A stretch of DNA of 21,325 nt from CAYXZP01 sp964469485. Lineage in GTDB: Bacteria; Desulfobacterota; Binatia; UBA1149; CAYXZP01. The notes below the pieces were generated by a model. That model ran no database searches. It was not told the origin of the DNA and saw only the letters and a program-made list of their open reading frames with translations. The translations under genes and the position numbers were made by a program. This document shows, in pieces, positions 8,995 to 15,627 of the stretch (its first letter is position 1; each line of letters starts with the position of its first letter). The stretch spans positions 1-21,325 of the forward strand of contig CAYXZP010000031.1 in assembly GCA_964469485.1 (NCBI GenBank). Reading direction: 5' to 3'.

Positions 8995-9024
8995 CGCGGG
9001 CCGAGCCGGAAGGCGACGCCCGCG
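8995..9024 (+). repeat. GC-rich compound hairpin between the glycosyltransferase gene and ugd
   Basis: CGCGGGC (8995-9001) pairs perfectly with GCCCGCG (9018-9024). Inside lies a three-by-three internal loop, CGA against GAC, that can form two adjacent G-A pairs. A GCC/GGC stem (9005-9007, 9012-9014) then closes a GGAA tetraloop of the GNRA class. No T run follows, so it does not look like an ordinary intrinsic terminator. It may stabilise or process the mRNA, or be a 5' leader element of ugd. Confidence 0.45.
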
Positions 9025-9040
9025 GCGCACAATAGGGCCG

Positions 9041-9048
9041 AGGAGGGA
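9041..9048 (+). promoter_or_regulatory. Shine-Dalgarno sequence that supports the TTG start of ugd
   Basis: AGGAGGGA ends just before the TTG at 9051. The TTG opens directly into the Rossmann fold (RVCVVGTGYVG), and no in-frame ATG or GTG with such a site is seen, so the rare start codon is well supported. Confidence 0.7.
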
Positions 9049-9050
9049 GT

Positions 9051-10364
9051 TTGAGAGTCTGTGTAGTAGGAACCGGTTACGTCGGTTTGGTGGCCGGCAC
9101 ATGTTTGGCCGAAAGCGGTAACGAGGTTACCTGCGTCGATATAGACGCCGGCAAGATCGAGCGCCTGCGCGCCGGCGAGGTGCCGATCTACGAACCCGGT
9201 CTCGGAGAGCTGGTCAAACGAAACACGGCCGAGGGCCGTCTGACCTTCACCACCGACCTTGACCGGGCTGTCGGCGATTCCCTGGCCTGCTTCATCGCCG
9301 TCGGTACCCCCCAGGGCGACGACGGCAGTTCCGACCTGGGGGCGGTGCGCACGGTGGCGGCGGCCATAGGCAGAGCGATGACGGGCTACCGGGTCATCGT
9401 GTGCAAGAGCACAGTGCCCGTGGGCACCTCCGAAGAGGTCAGGGCCATAGTGGCGGAAAACACCAGCGAAAAATTCGACGTGGTCTCCAACCCGGAGTTC
9501 ATGAAAGAGGGTGCGGCGCTCGAGGATTTCCTCAAGCCCGACCGCGTCGTCATCGGCTGCCGCAGCGAACAGGCCGGCGAGATCATGAAGGACCTGTACG
9601 AACCCTTCGTGCGCGGCGGCGCGCCCATTCTGGTGATGGACAACGCGAGCGCGGAGATGACCAAGTATGCGGCCAACGGCCTGCTGGCCACGCGCATATC
9701 CTTCGTCAACGAGGTGGCCAATCTCTGTGAAGCGGTCGGCGCTGATGTTTCGTTGGTCCGCCGCGGGGTGGGCCTGGACAAGAGGCTCGGCATGCACTTC
9801 CTGTACGCCGGACTCGGCTACGGTGGTTCCTGTTTTCCAAAGGACGTGCGGGCGATGATCCACAAGGCCTCCGAGCACGGCCTGGACTTCCAACTCTTGA
9901 GAGCGGTCGATGAGGTCAACAACAGGCAGAAGACCAGGCTCTTCGACAAGCTCGAGGCCTACTACGACGGCGGCATGGCCGGCCGTTGTTTCGGCATGTG
10001 GGGGCTCGCGTTCAAGCCACGCACCGACGACATGCGGGAGGCGCCGGCCATAGGCCTGGTCGAGGCGCTTCTCGACGCCGGGGCTTCGGTTCGTGCCCAC
10101 GACCCCGAAGCGATGGCGACGGCCAAGGCTCTCTTCGGTGACAGGATCTCCTACCACCGCTCCGCGTATGACGCCCTCGAGGGGGCCGACGCCATGCTCG
10201 TGGTTACGGAATGGAACGAGTTCCGGCGTCCCGACTTCGAACGGGTAAAAGGCCTGCTCAAGGAGCCGGTGATATTCGACGGGCGCAACCTGTGGGAGCC
10301 GGAACAGATGCGCAAACGGGGCTTCACCTATTTTCCGATCGGGCGGCCGGCGGTACGGTCCTAA
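9051..10364 (+). CDS. ugd: UDP-glucose 6-dehydrogenase
   Basis: Oxidises UDP-glucose twice with NAD+ to UDP-glucuronate, the precursor of acidic and pentose sugars of envelope polysaccharides. The protein has 437 residues, the normal length. The NAD-binding GTGYVGLVAG is at residues 7-16 with Asp30 and Asp32 following. CKSTVPVGTSEEV is at 118-130 and SNPEFMKEGAALEDF at 146-160. The catalytic Cys261 lies in YGGSCFPKD. The C-terminal UDP-binding domain carries FGMWGLAFKPRTDDMREAP. The start is TTG. It is followed 9 bases later by a UDP-glucuronate decarboxylase-like gene, which would use its product directly. Confidence 0.96.
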   Translation: MRVCVVGTGYVGLVAGTCLAESGNEVTCVDIDAGKIERLRAGEVPIYEPGLGELVKRNTAEGRLTFTTDLDRAVGDSLACFIAVGTPQGDDGSSDLGAVRTVAAAIGRAMTGYRVIVCKSTVPVGTSEEVRAIVAENTSEKFDVVSNPEFMKEGAALEDFLKPDRVVIGCRSEQAGEIMKDLYEPFVRGGAPILVMDNASAEMTKYAANGLLATRISFVNEVANLCEAVGADVSLVRRGVGLDKRLGMHFLYAGLGYGGSCFPKDVRAMIHKASEHGLDFQLLRAVDEVNNRQKTRLFDKLEAYYDGGMAGRCFGMWGLAFKPRTDDMREAPAIGLVEALLDAGASVRAHDPEAMATAKALFGDRISYHRSAYDALEGADAMLVVTEWNEFRRPDFERVKGLLKEPVIFDGRNLWEPEQMRKRGFTYFPIGRPAVRS

Positions 10365-10373
10365 GGGCTTGCG

Positions 10374-11333
10374 ATGGCCAGGGTTCTGATAACCGGCGGT
10401 GCGGGGTTTATCGGTTCGCACCTGTGCGAGCGCTTCCTGGCGCACGGGGACGAGGTCATCTGCGTCGACAACCTCTTGACGGGCGATCGCGACAATATCG
10501 CCCCGTTGCTCGGCGATCCGAACTTCAGTTTCCACGATCAGAACATAACCGACTACATCTACGTAAGCGGCGAGGTCGACTCGATACTGCACTTTGCCTC
10601 CCCGGCCAGCCCCGTCGACTATCTCGAACTTCCGATCCAGACGCTCAAGGTCGGTTCCCTGGGGACCCACAAGGCGCTCGGTCTGGCCAAGGAGAAAAAG
10701 GCGCGCATCCTCGTCGCTTCCACCTCCGAGGTCTACGGTGATCCGCTGGTCCATCCACAGCAGGAAGATTACTGGGGCAACGTGAATCCGATAGGCCCGC
10801 GCGGAGTGTACGACGAGGCCAAACGTTTCCTCGAGGCCATGACCATGGCTTACCGGCGTGCGCACGGCGTCGACACGCGTATCGCGCGCATCTTCAACAC
10901 CTACGGTCCGCGCATGCGCATGCGCGACGGCCGTGTCGTTCCCAATTTCATCTGCCAGGCGCTGCGCGGAGAACCGATCACTGTGTATGGTAACGGTGAA
11001 CAGACCCGCAGCTTCTGTTACGTGGACGACCTGGTCGAGGGCATAGTCCGGCTGTTGGGATCCGACGAGGAGGAGCCCGTCAATCTCGGAAATCCCGCCG
11101 AGATGACGATCATGGACTTCGCCGTGAAGATAAGGGAGCTGACCGGCTCGAGCGCGGAGATCGTTCACGAACCACTGCCGGTGGATGACCCACGGGTGCG
11201 GCAACCCGATATAGGGAAAGCACGGGAGCGGCTTGGCTGGGAGCCCGGGGTCGCGCTCGAAACCGGCCTCGCGAAGACCATCGAGTACTTCCGGGCCAAG
11301 TTGGACGGCTCGGAAACACCGGACGCGCTCTAG
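10374..11333 (+). CDS. UDP-glucuronate decarboxylase (UDP-xylose synthase)-like SDR
   Basis: An extended short-chain dehydrogenase/reductase of 319 residues that most resembles UDP-glucuronate decarboxylases (UXS), which turn UDP-glucuronate into UDP-xylose. The NAD-binding GGAGFIGSH is at residues 8-16. HFASPASPVDY (73-83), STSEVYGDP (116-124, with the Glu typical of UXS) and WGNVNPIGPRGVYDEAKR (134-151) are UXS hallmarks. The catalytic Tyr146 and Lys150 are in place. IARIFNTYGPRM and the DDLVEGIVRLL region follow as in the family. The ATG has TAAGG about 7 bases upstream. Direct placement after ugd supports the substrate. Other UDP-sugar SDRs are possible but fit less well. Confidence 0.86.
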   Translation: MARVLITGGAGFIGSHLCERFLAHGDEVICVDNLLTGDRDNIAPLLGDPNFSFHDQNITDYIYVSGEVDSILHFASPASPVDYLELPIQTLKVGSLGTHKALGLAKEKKARILVASTSEVYGDPLVHPQQEDYWGNVNPIGPRGVYDEAKRFLEAMTMAYRRAHGVDTRIARIFNTYGPRMRMRDGRVVPNFICQALRGEPITVYGNGEQTRSFCYVDDLVEGIVRLLGSDEEEPVNLGNPAEMTIMDFAVKIRELTGSSAEIVHEPLPVDDPRVRQPDIGKARERLGWEPGVALETGLAKTIEYFRAKLDGSETPDAL

Positions 11334-12256
11334 TGCGTATCTTGGTGACCGGCGGGGCCGGCTTCATCGGCTCTCATGTGGCCCAGGCCTATGTGGATGC
11401 CGGCCACGAGGTCTGCGTCATGGATGATCTTTCCAGCGGCCACCGCGACAATCTGCCCGCGGCCGCCAGCTTCGAGCAACTCGACATCAGAAGCGAGGAG
11501 GCGGCCGGGTTGGTGCGCGAACTCGCGCCCGACCTCATCAACCACCATGCGGCGCAGATGAACGTGCGCGTCTCCGTGGACGACCCCGCCTTCGACGCCG
11601 ATATAAACATCGCGGGCCTCATCAACCTGCTCGAAGCGGCACGCTCGGCGGGGACGGCCAGGGTCGTGTTCGCGTCCTCGGGCGGGACGGTCTACGGCGA
11701 AGCCGGCGACCTTCCCTGCTCGGAAGGCTCGACGCCCACGCGCCCTGTGTGTCCCTACGGCGTGAGCAAGTTGGCCGGCGAGCAGTACCTGCACTACTAC
11801 AGCGAGGTGCACGGGCTCGGCTATCTCGCCCTGCGCTACGGCAACGTCTACGGGCCGCGCCAGGACCCGCACGGGGAGGCCGGTGTGATAGCGATATTTT
11901 CCGAGCGCCTGCTGGCCGGCCAGGACTGCACCATCAACGGCGACGGGCTGCAGACCCGCGACTACGTTTACGTGGGCGATGTCGTGCGCGCCAATCTCGC
12001 GTCCCTCGACAGCCCGTTCCGGGGCGCCGTCAACATAGGGACCGGCAAGGAGACCAATGTCGTCGAACTATACGAGGCCATCAAGGCGAAGGTCGGCGGC
12101 GCCGCAACGGCTGTCCACGGGCCGGCCAAGGCCGGAGAGTCGCGTCGCAACGTGCTCGACGTCTCGCTGGCGGCGGACATATTGGAATGGTCGCCCCGGA
12201 CGCCGCTCGAGGAGGGCTTGGCCGACACGGCCGAGTCCTTTGGTTCGCGGACCTGA
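11333..12256 (+). CDS. NAD-dependent UDP-sugar 4-epimerase-like protein
   Basis: An extended SDR of 307 residues, similar to bacterial UDP-glucose 4-epimerases (GalE-like). It would interconvert UDP-glucose/galactose or, in this setting, UDP-glucuronate/galacturonate or UDP-xylose/arabinose. The Rossmann motif GGAGFIGSH is at residues 7-15 and HHAAQMNVRVSV at 71-82. SSGGTVYGE is at 115-123, with catalytic Tyr142 and Lys146 in PYGVSKLAGE. RYGNVYGPRQDP and RDYVYVGDVVRA complete the family pattern. The GTG start shares its G with the preceding TAG stop, so translation is probably coupled. The substrate cannot be fixed from sequence alone. Confidence 0.85.
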   Translation: MRILVTGGAGFIGSHVAQAYVDAGHEVCVMDDLSSGHRDNLPAAASFEQLDIRSEEAAGLVRELAPDLINHHAAQMNVRVSVDDPAFDADINIAGLINLLEAARSAGTARVVFASSGGTVYGEAGDLPCSEGSTPTRPVCPYGVSKLAGEQYLHYYSEVHGLGYLALRYGNVYGPRQDPHGEAGVIAIFSERLLAGQDCTINGDGLQTRDYVYVGDVVRANLASLDSPFRGAVNIGTGKETNVVELYEAIKAKVGGAATAVHGPAKAGESRRNVLDVSLAADILEWSPRTPLEEGLADTAESFGSRT

Positions 12257-12284
12257 ACCCGGTCCCCCGCGCCAATCCAGCCCG

Positions 12285-14084
12285 ATGAACGTCGACAGCA
12301 TACGCAACTTTTCCATCATCGCCCACATCTACCACGGCAAGTCGACCCTGGCCGACCGCCTGCTCCAGACAACCGGCACCGTGCCCGACCGCCAGATGGC
12401 CGAACAGCTGCTCGATGACATGGACCTGGAGCGGGAGCGCGGCATAACGATAAAGGCGCGTGCCGTGCGTCTGTTCCACGACGCCACCGACGGGCGGCGC
12501 TATACGCTCAACCTCATCGACACCCCCGGGCACGTCGATTTCTCCTACGAGGTGTCGCGTTCGCTGGCCGCCTGCGAAGGCGCCCTGCTGGTGATAGACG
12601 CCGCTCAGGGGGTCGAGGCGCAGACGCTGGCCAACGTCTATCTGGCGCTCGACAACGAGCTCGAGATCGTTCCGGTCCTCAACAAGATCGACCTTCCGAG
12701 CGCCGACGCAGACCGGGTGCGCCGCCAGATCGAGGAGGTGATCGGTCTTGACGCCGAAGGCGCCCTGGAGATCAGCGCCAAGACAGGGGCCGGCATCGAC
12801 GGGGTGCTGGAGGCGCTGGTAACGCGTATCCCGCCGCCGCAGATGGACAAGGGAAAGCCGCTCCGGGCCTTGGTCTTCGACAGCTGGTTCGACCCTTATC
12901 TGGGCGCCATCGCAATGGTACGCGTGGTAGAGGGGAGCATTGGCAAGGGCGACAGCGTACGGCTGATGCGTTCGTCGCGCAGTTACGAGGTCACCCGTGT
13001 CGGGGTCTTCGAGCCGGGCCCGGTCGAAGTCGCGACCCTGGGGCCGGGGGAGGTCGGTTTCGTCGCCGCCAGCGTCAAGGACATCAGCGAAGTACGCGTG
13101 GGCGACACCATGACGGCGGCCCGGGCAGGGACGGCCGAGCCGTTGCCCGGCTTCCACCCAGTGAAACCGATGGTGTTCGCCGGCATCTATCCCACCGACT
13201 CGGGCCAGTACGAGGCTCTGCGCGACGCCGTCGAGAAGCTCAAGCTCAACGACTCGGCCTTCTCGTACGAGCCCGAGACATCGGCCGCGCTCGGCTTCGG
13301 GTTCCGTTGCGGCTTCCTGGGTCTCCTCCACATAGAGATCACCCAGGAGAGGCTCGAGCGCGAGTTCGGTCTCGAGCTTATCACCACGGCCCCGACCGTG
13401 GCCTACCTGGTGGGGCTAAAGGACGGCAGCGAGGTCGAGATAGACAACCCTTCGGTCCTGCCCGAGGCCATCGGGATCGAGAGCCTCTCCGAGCCCTTCA
13501 TAGCGGCCACTATACATCTGCCCGCCGGCTACCTCGGTGCGGTCATCAAACTGTGCGAGGAAAGGCGCGGAACGCAGAAAAGCCTCGACGTGCAGGGGGG
13601 CAACAGGGCCGTGCTCACCTACGAACTGCCTCTGGCCGAGATGGCCTATGATTTTTACGACCGTCTCAAGTCGGCCTCTCGCGGCTATGCGTCGCTCGAT
13701 TATGTGCATACCGAGTTCAGGGTCTCACCGTTGGTGAAGGTCGATCTGTTGCTTAACGGCGAGCATGTGGATGCGCTCTCCCTGATCTGTCACAAGGGCC
13801 AGGCCTACCAGCGCGGCCGCGACCTGGCCAAGAAGATGAGCAAGCTCATCCCCCGTCAAATGTTCGATGTCATCATTCAGGCCGCCGTCGGTAGCCGGGT
13901 CATAGCGCGGGAGCAGGTGAAGGCGTTGCGAAAGAACGTTACGGCGAAATGCTACGGCGGCGATGTTACGCGCAAACGCAAGTTGCTCGAACGCCAGAAA
14001 GAAGGGAAAAAGCGGAGGAAGCAGGTCGGGAGCGTCGAGATCCCGCAAGAGGCGTTCCTGGCCGTCCTCAAGGTCGGCGACTGA
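12285..14084 (+). CDS. lepA: Elongation factor 4 (LepA GTPase), with an unusual P-loop residue
   Basis: A ribosome-associated GTPase with roles in translation initiation/elongation under stress. ATG 12285 gives 599 residues, the normal length. The frame is open upstream, overlapping the epimerase gene. The G domain shows the switch region DMDLERERGITIKA, DTPGHVDFSYEVSRSL, NKIDLP and ISAKTG. The EF-G-like domains carry ALGFGFRCGFLGLLH. The LepA-specific C-terminus carries VTAKCYGGDVTRKRK and QEAFLAVLKV. The G1 motif reads IIAHIYHGKST, with Tyr16 (codon TAC, 12330-12332) where the family has Asp (AHIDHGKST). No clear ribosome-binding site precedes the ATG. lepB follows one base after the stop. 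Confidence 0.96.
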   Translation: MNVDSIRNFSIIAHIYHGKSTLADRLLQTTGTVPDRQMAEQLLDDMDLERERGITIKARAVRLFHDATDGRRYTLNLIDTPGHVDFSYEVSRSLAACEGALLVIDAAQGVEAQTLANVYLALDNELEIVPVLNKIDLPSADADRVRRQIEEVIGLDAEGALEISAKTGAGIDGVLEALVTRIPPPQMDKGKPLRALVFDSWFDPYLGAIAMVRVVEGSIGKGDSVRLMRSSRSYEVTRVGVFEPGPVEVATLGPGEVGFVAASVKDISEVRVGDTMTAARAGTAEPLPGFHPVKPMVFAGIYPTDSGQYEALRDAVEKLKLNDSAFSYEPETSAALGFGFRCGFLGLLHIEITQERLEREFGLELITTAPTVAYLVGLKDGSEVEIDNPSVLPEAIGIESLSEPFIAATIHLPAGYLGAVIKLCEERRGTQKSLDVQGGNRAVLTYELPLAEMAYDFYDRLKSASRGYASLDYVHTEFRVSPLVKVDLLLNGEHVDALSLICHKGQAYQRGRDLAKKMSKLIPRQMFDVIIQAAVGSRVIAREQVKALRKNVTAKCYGGDVTRKRKLLERQKEGKKRRKQVGSVEIPQEAFLAVLKVGD

Positions 14085-14085
14085 G

Positions 14086-14709
14086 ATGGCAAGTCCCAAA
14101 AAAGCGGCCGGGCGGCGCACGGTATGGCGGGAGTACGCAGAGGCGCTCGTCATGGCGGTTCTGCTCGCGCTCTTCATCCGCGGCTTCATCGTGCAGGCTT
14201 TCAAGATCCCGAGCGGCTCCATGCTCCCGACGCTCGTCGTCGGAGACCACCTGCTCGTGAACAAGTTCATATACGGGATACGAGTGCCGTTGTGGGGCAA
14301 GCGAGTCGTGTCTTTCTCTGAACCGAAGCGTGACGACGTCGTGGTGTTCGTCTATCCGCAGGACCGCTCCAAAGATTTCATCAAGCGCGTCAAGGGGCTG
14401 CCCGGCGAGACCCTCGAGGTCCGCGACCGGGTCGTCCACGTCAACGGCGAGCCGGTCGGTGACGAGCATGCCCACCTGGGCAAGGACGGTGGCAAGGGCC
14501 GCCGCCCGCGAGACAACTTCGGCCCCATCAAGGTTCCCGACGGCCATGTGTTCGTGCTCGGAGACAACCGCGACCACAGCCACGACAGCCGTTTCTGGGG
14601 CACGGTGCCGATAGAGGACATCCTCGGCAAGGCCTTCGTGCTTTACTGGTCCTGGGACGCCGAACGGATGCGCCCGCGCTGGAACCGCATGGGCGACCCG
14701 GTGCCCTGA
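14086..14709 (+). CDS. lepB: Signal peptidase I
   Basis: Removes signal peptides from secreted proteins at the outer face of the inner membrane. The 207-residue protein begins at ATG 14086, one base after the lepA stop. A positively charged N-terminus is followed by one membrane helix at about residues 18-39. Catalytic Ser45 is in KIPSGSMLPTL, and the general-base Lys100 is in DFIKRVKGLPGE. GDNRDHSHDSRFWG is the conserved C-terminal box. It has a single N-terminal anchor, like many non-enteric enzymes, rather than the two helices of E. coli LepB. The lepA-lepB pairing is common across bacteria. Confidence 0.96.
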   Translation: MASPKKAAGRRTVWREYAEALVMAVLLALFIRGFIVQAFKIPSGSMLPTLVVGDHLLVNKFIYGIRVPLWGKRVVSFSEPKRDDVVVFVYPQDRSKDFIKRVKGLPGETLEVRDRVVHVNGEPVGDEHAHLGKDGGKGRRPRDNFGPIKVPDGHVFVLGDNRDHSHDSRFWGTVPIEDILGKAFVLYWSWDAERMRPRWNRMGDPVP

Positions 14710-14739
14710 CAGAAAAGTCGGCGGTTTGCCAAAAACATA

Positions 14740-14768
14740 TTGACGTGACGTACACTCCTGTGTAAGTT
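14740..14768 (+). promoter_or_regulatory. Candidate promoter of the toxin-antitoxin pair
   Basis: TTGACG (14740-14745) and TAAGTT (14763-14768) are 17 bases apart. The -35 is close to consensus and the -10 is weak. Initiation would fall at or next to the ATG at 14776, giving a leaderless mRNA, consistent with the lack of any Shine-Dalgarno sequence there. An alternative is TTGCCA (14726-14731) with TACACT (14751-14756), spaced 19 bases. Confidence 0.45.
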
Positions 14769-14776
14769 GTACGTCA
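14746..14776. promoter_or_regulatory. Inverted-repeat operator over the toxin-antitoxin promoter and start codon
   Basis: TGACGTACA (14746-14754) and TGTACGTCA (14768-14776) form a perfect 9-base inverted repeat, with centres 22 bases (about two helical turns) apart. A nested TACAC/GTGTA repeat (14751-14755, 14760-14764) lies inside. TGACG also occurs in tandem at 14741-14750. The outer repeat fills the space from the -35 element to the A of the ATG. This is the expected place for autorepression by a ribbon-helix-helix antitoxin. The repeat is directly visible; its role as an operator is inferred. Confidence 0.65.
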
Positions 14777-15015
14777 TGAAGACCAAGCTCACATTACGAA
14801 TGGACGATGGTCTGGTGGAAAAGGCGAAGATCGAAGCGCAACGCCGGGGGAAGTCCGTTTCTCAGATGGTCGCTGAGTTTTTCGAATCCCTGAGCAAGAC
14901 CTCGAGGGGAAAGAAAGCGCTGCCGCCTCTCACGGCTTCGCTTGTGGGCCTTCTCAAGGGACATCGTGCATCCGAGGCCGCCCACAAAAAACACCTTCGC
15001 GAAAAACACCTTTGA
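14776..15015 (+). CDS. Antitoxin, DUF6364-like ribbon-helix-helix protein
   Basis: A 79-residue protein likely to neutralise the PIN toxin encoded next to it and to repress their shared promoter. Residues 4-39 (KLTLRMDDGLVEKAK, then RRGKSVSQMVAEFF) match the start of the DUF6364 family: a beta strand followed by two helices, as in ribbon-helix-helix DNA-binding proteins. The rest is lysine-rich and probably flexible, wrapping the toxin. I chose ATG 14776 over the in-frame TTG 14767 because the latter lies within the inverted repeat and lacks a ribosome-binding site. The stop overlaps the toxin's TTG start by three bases. Base composition looks less GC-rich than the neighbours, suggesting gain by transfer. 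Confidence 0.8.
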   Translation: MKTKLTLRMDDGLVEKAKIEAQRRGKSVSQMVAEFFESLSKTSRGKKALPPLTASLVGLLKGHRASEAAHKKHLREKHL

Positions 15016-15425
15016 GGGTCATTCTCGATACCAATGTGATCCTGGATGTCCTCTTGGCGCGAAGGCCCTTTGTGGAACCCGCTACCAGGGTTTTCAGTCT
15101 CGCGGAGCAGTCGCAGATCGAAGGATATCTTTGTGCCACGACGATCACGACCGTGGACTATCTCCTGACGCGGTCTTTGGTCGCAAAGGAGGCACGACAA
15201 GCCACGTGGAGGCTGCTCGAACTTTTTGAGATAGCCATCGTCAACCGACCGGTGATCGAAGAGGCCCTACGCAGCAGGGTGACGGATTTCGAGGATGCGG
15301 TCATTGATCAGGCGGGCCGATTGGCAGCCGTGGAAGCTGTTGTCACGCGAAACGTCCGGGACTTTCGCCATGCGTCTCTCAGGGTCTTTGATCCGGTCGA
15401 GTTCCTGTCCCAACTCGAACTGTAA
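15012..15425 (+). CDS. PIN-domain toxin (putative ribonuclease)
   Basis: A 137-residue PIN-domain protein, most like the PF13470 group. It would cleave RNA using Mg2+ held by an acidic cluster. RVILDTNVILDVLLAR gives the first acidic residue, Asp6. Asp49 in TVDYLL stands where many relatives have another residue. Glu94-Asp95 and Asp99 lie in DFEDAVIDQAG, and VVTRNVRDF (110-118) supplies Asp117. RPF near residue 18 is also typical of this group. TTG 15012 overlaps the antitoxin stop (TTGA), so toxin translation is probably coupled to antitoxin and kept low. Isoleucine codons (1 ATA, 5 ATC, 2 ATT) differ from the neighbours, but the sample is small. RNA target unknown. Confidence 0.83.
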   Translation: MRVILDTNVILDVLLARRPFVEPATRVFSLAEQSQIEGYLCATTITTVDYLLTRSLVAKEARQATWRLLELFEIAIVNRPVIEEALRSRVTDFEDAVIDQAGRLAAVEAVVTRNVRDFRHASLRVFDPVEFLSQLEL

Positions 15426-15434
15426 GAGCCGCCG

Positions 15435-15463
15435 TTGACAAGCCCGCAGGTGCGCACTATCTA
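15435..15463 (+). promoter_or_regulatory. Promoter of the pyr operon
   Basis: A perfect TTGACA (15435-15440) and TATCTA (15458-15463) are separated by 17 bases, starting 10 bases after the toxin gene's stop. Transcription would start near 15470, leaving a leader of about 160 bases before pyrR that contains the regulatory structures listed next. Confidence 0.65.
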
Positions 15464-15480
15464 GAACGCAAGCGACAAGC

Positions 15481-15519
15481 GTGCCTTTTAATTCGGCCCA
15501 GTGAGGCTGGCAAGGGTGC
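15481..15519 (+). promoter_or_regulatory. PyrR-binding hairpin (anti-antiterminator)
   Basis: CCTT (15484-15487) pairs with AAGG (15512-15515), and CCAG (15498-15501) pairs with CTGG (15507-15510). The apical CAGTGAGG (15499-15506) matches the conserved CNGNGAGG loop of known PyrR-binding RNA. UMP-bound PyrR would hold this hairpin and keep the following GGGTGC from pairing downstream. Its position directly before pyrR fits the known autoregulation. Confidence 0.8.
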
Positions 15520-15568
15520 AGATGGAACTACACAACGTACAGCACAAAGCGGGTCCGTGCCCGCACCC
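15514..15568 (+). promoter_or_regulatory. Candidate antiterminator pairing in the pyr leader
   Basis: GGGTGC (15514-15519) is perfectly complementary to GCACCC (15563-15568). This pairing overlaps the 3' arm of the PyrR-binding hairpin and the 5' arm of the terminator, so only one of the competing states can form at a time. A competing GCGGG/CCCGC stem (15549-15553, 15560-15564) lies inside. Confidence 0.55.
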
Positions 15569-15604
15569 GGGATGCCTCGACACCGTCGTGCCGGGGTATT
15601 TTTT
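15565..15604 (+). terminator. Intrinsic terminator (attenuator) before pyrR
   Basis: ACCCGG (15565-15570) can pair with CCGGGGT (15591-15597) with one bulge. An inner CGAC-ACC-GTCG hairpin lies at 15578-15588, and six Ts (15599-15604) follow. The stem is imperfect, but the T run, rare in this GC-rich DNA, and the placement between the PyrR-binding site and pyrR support an attenuator. Confidence 0.65.
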
Positions 15605-15627
15605 CGCCCCGCCGGAGGGAGAGCCCC

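Noticed and set aside
8995..9024. Hairpin as a standard intrinsic terminator
   Set aside because: No T run follows the stem; the next bases are GCGCACAATAGG.
8853..11204. 783-codon open frame on the - strand opposite ugd and the decarboxylase gene
   Set aside because: The same codon-bias shadow; the + strand genes carry full catalytic motifs and the antisense translation matches no family I know.
14710..15434. Mobile element or phage fragment carrying the toxin-antitoxin pair
   Set aside because: No transposase, integrase, terminal repeats, tRNA or attachment-like duplication is visible; the only repeats are those at the promoter.
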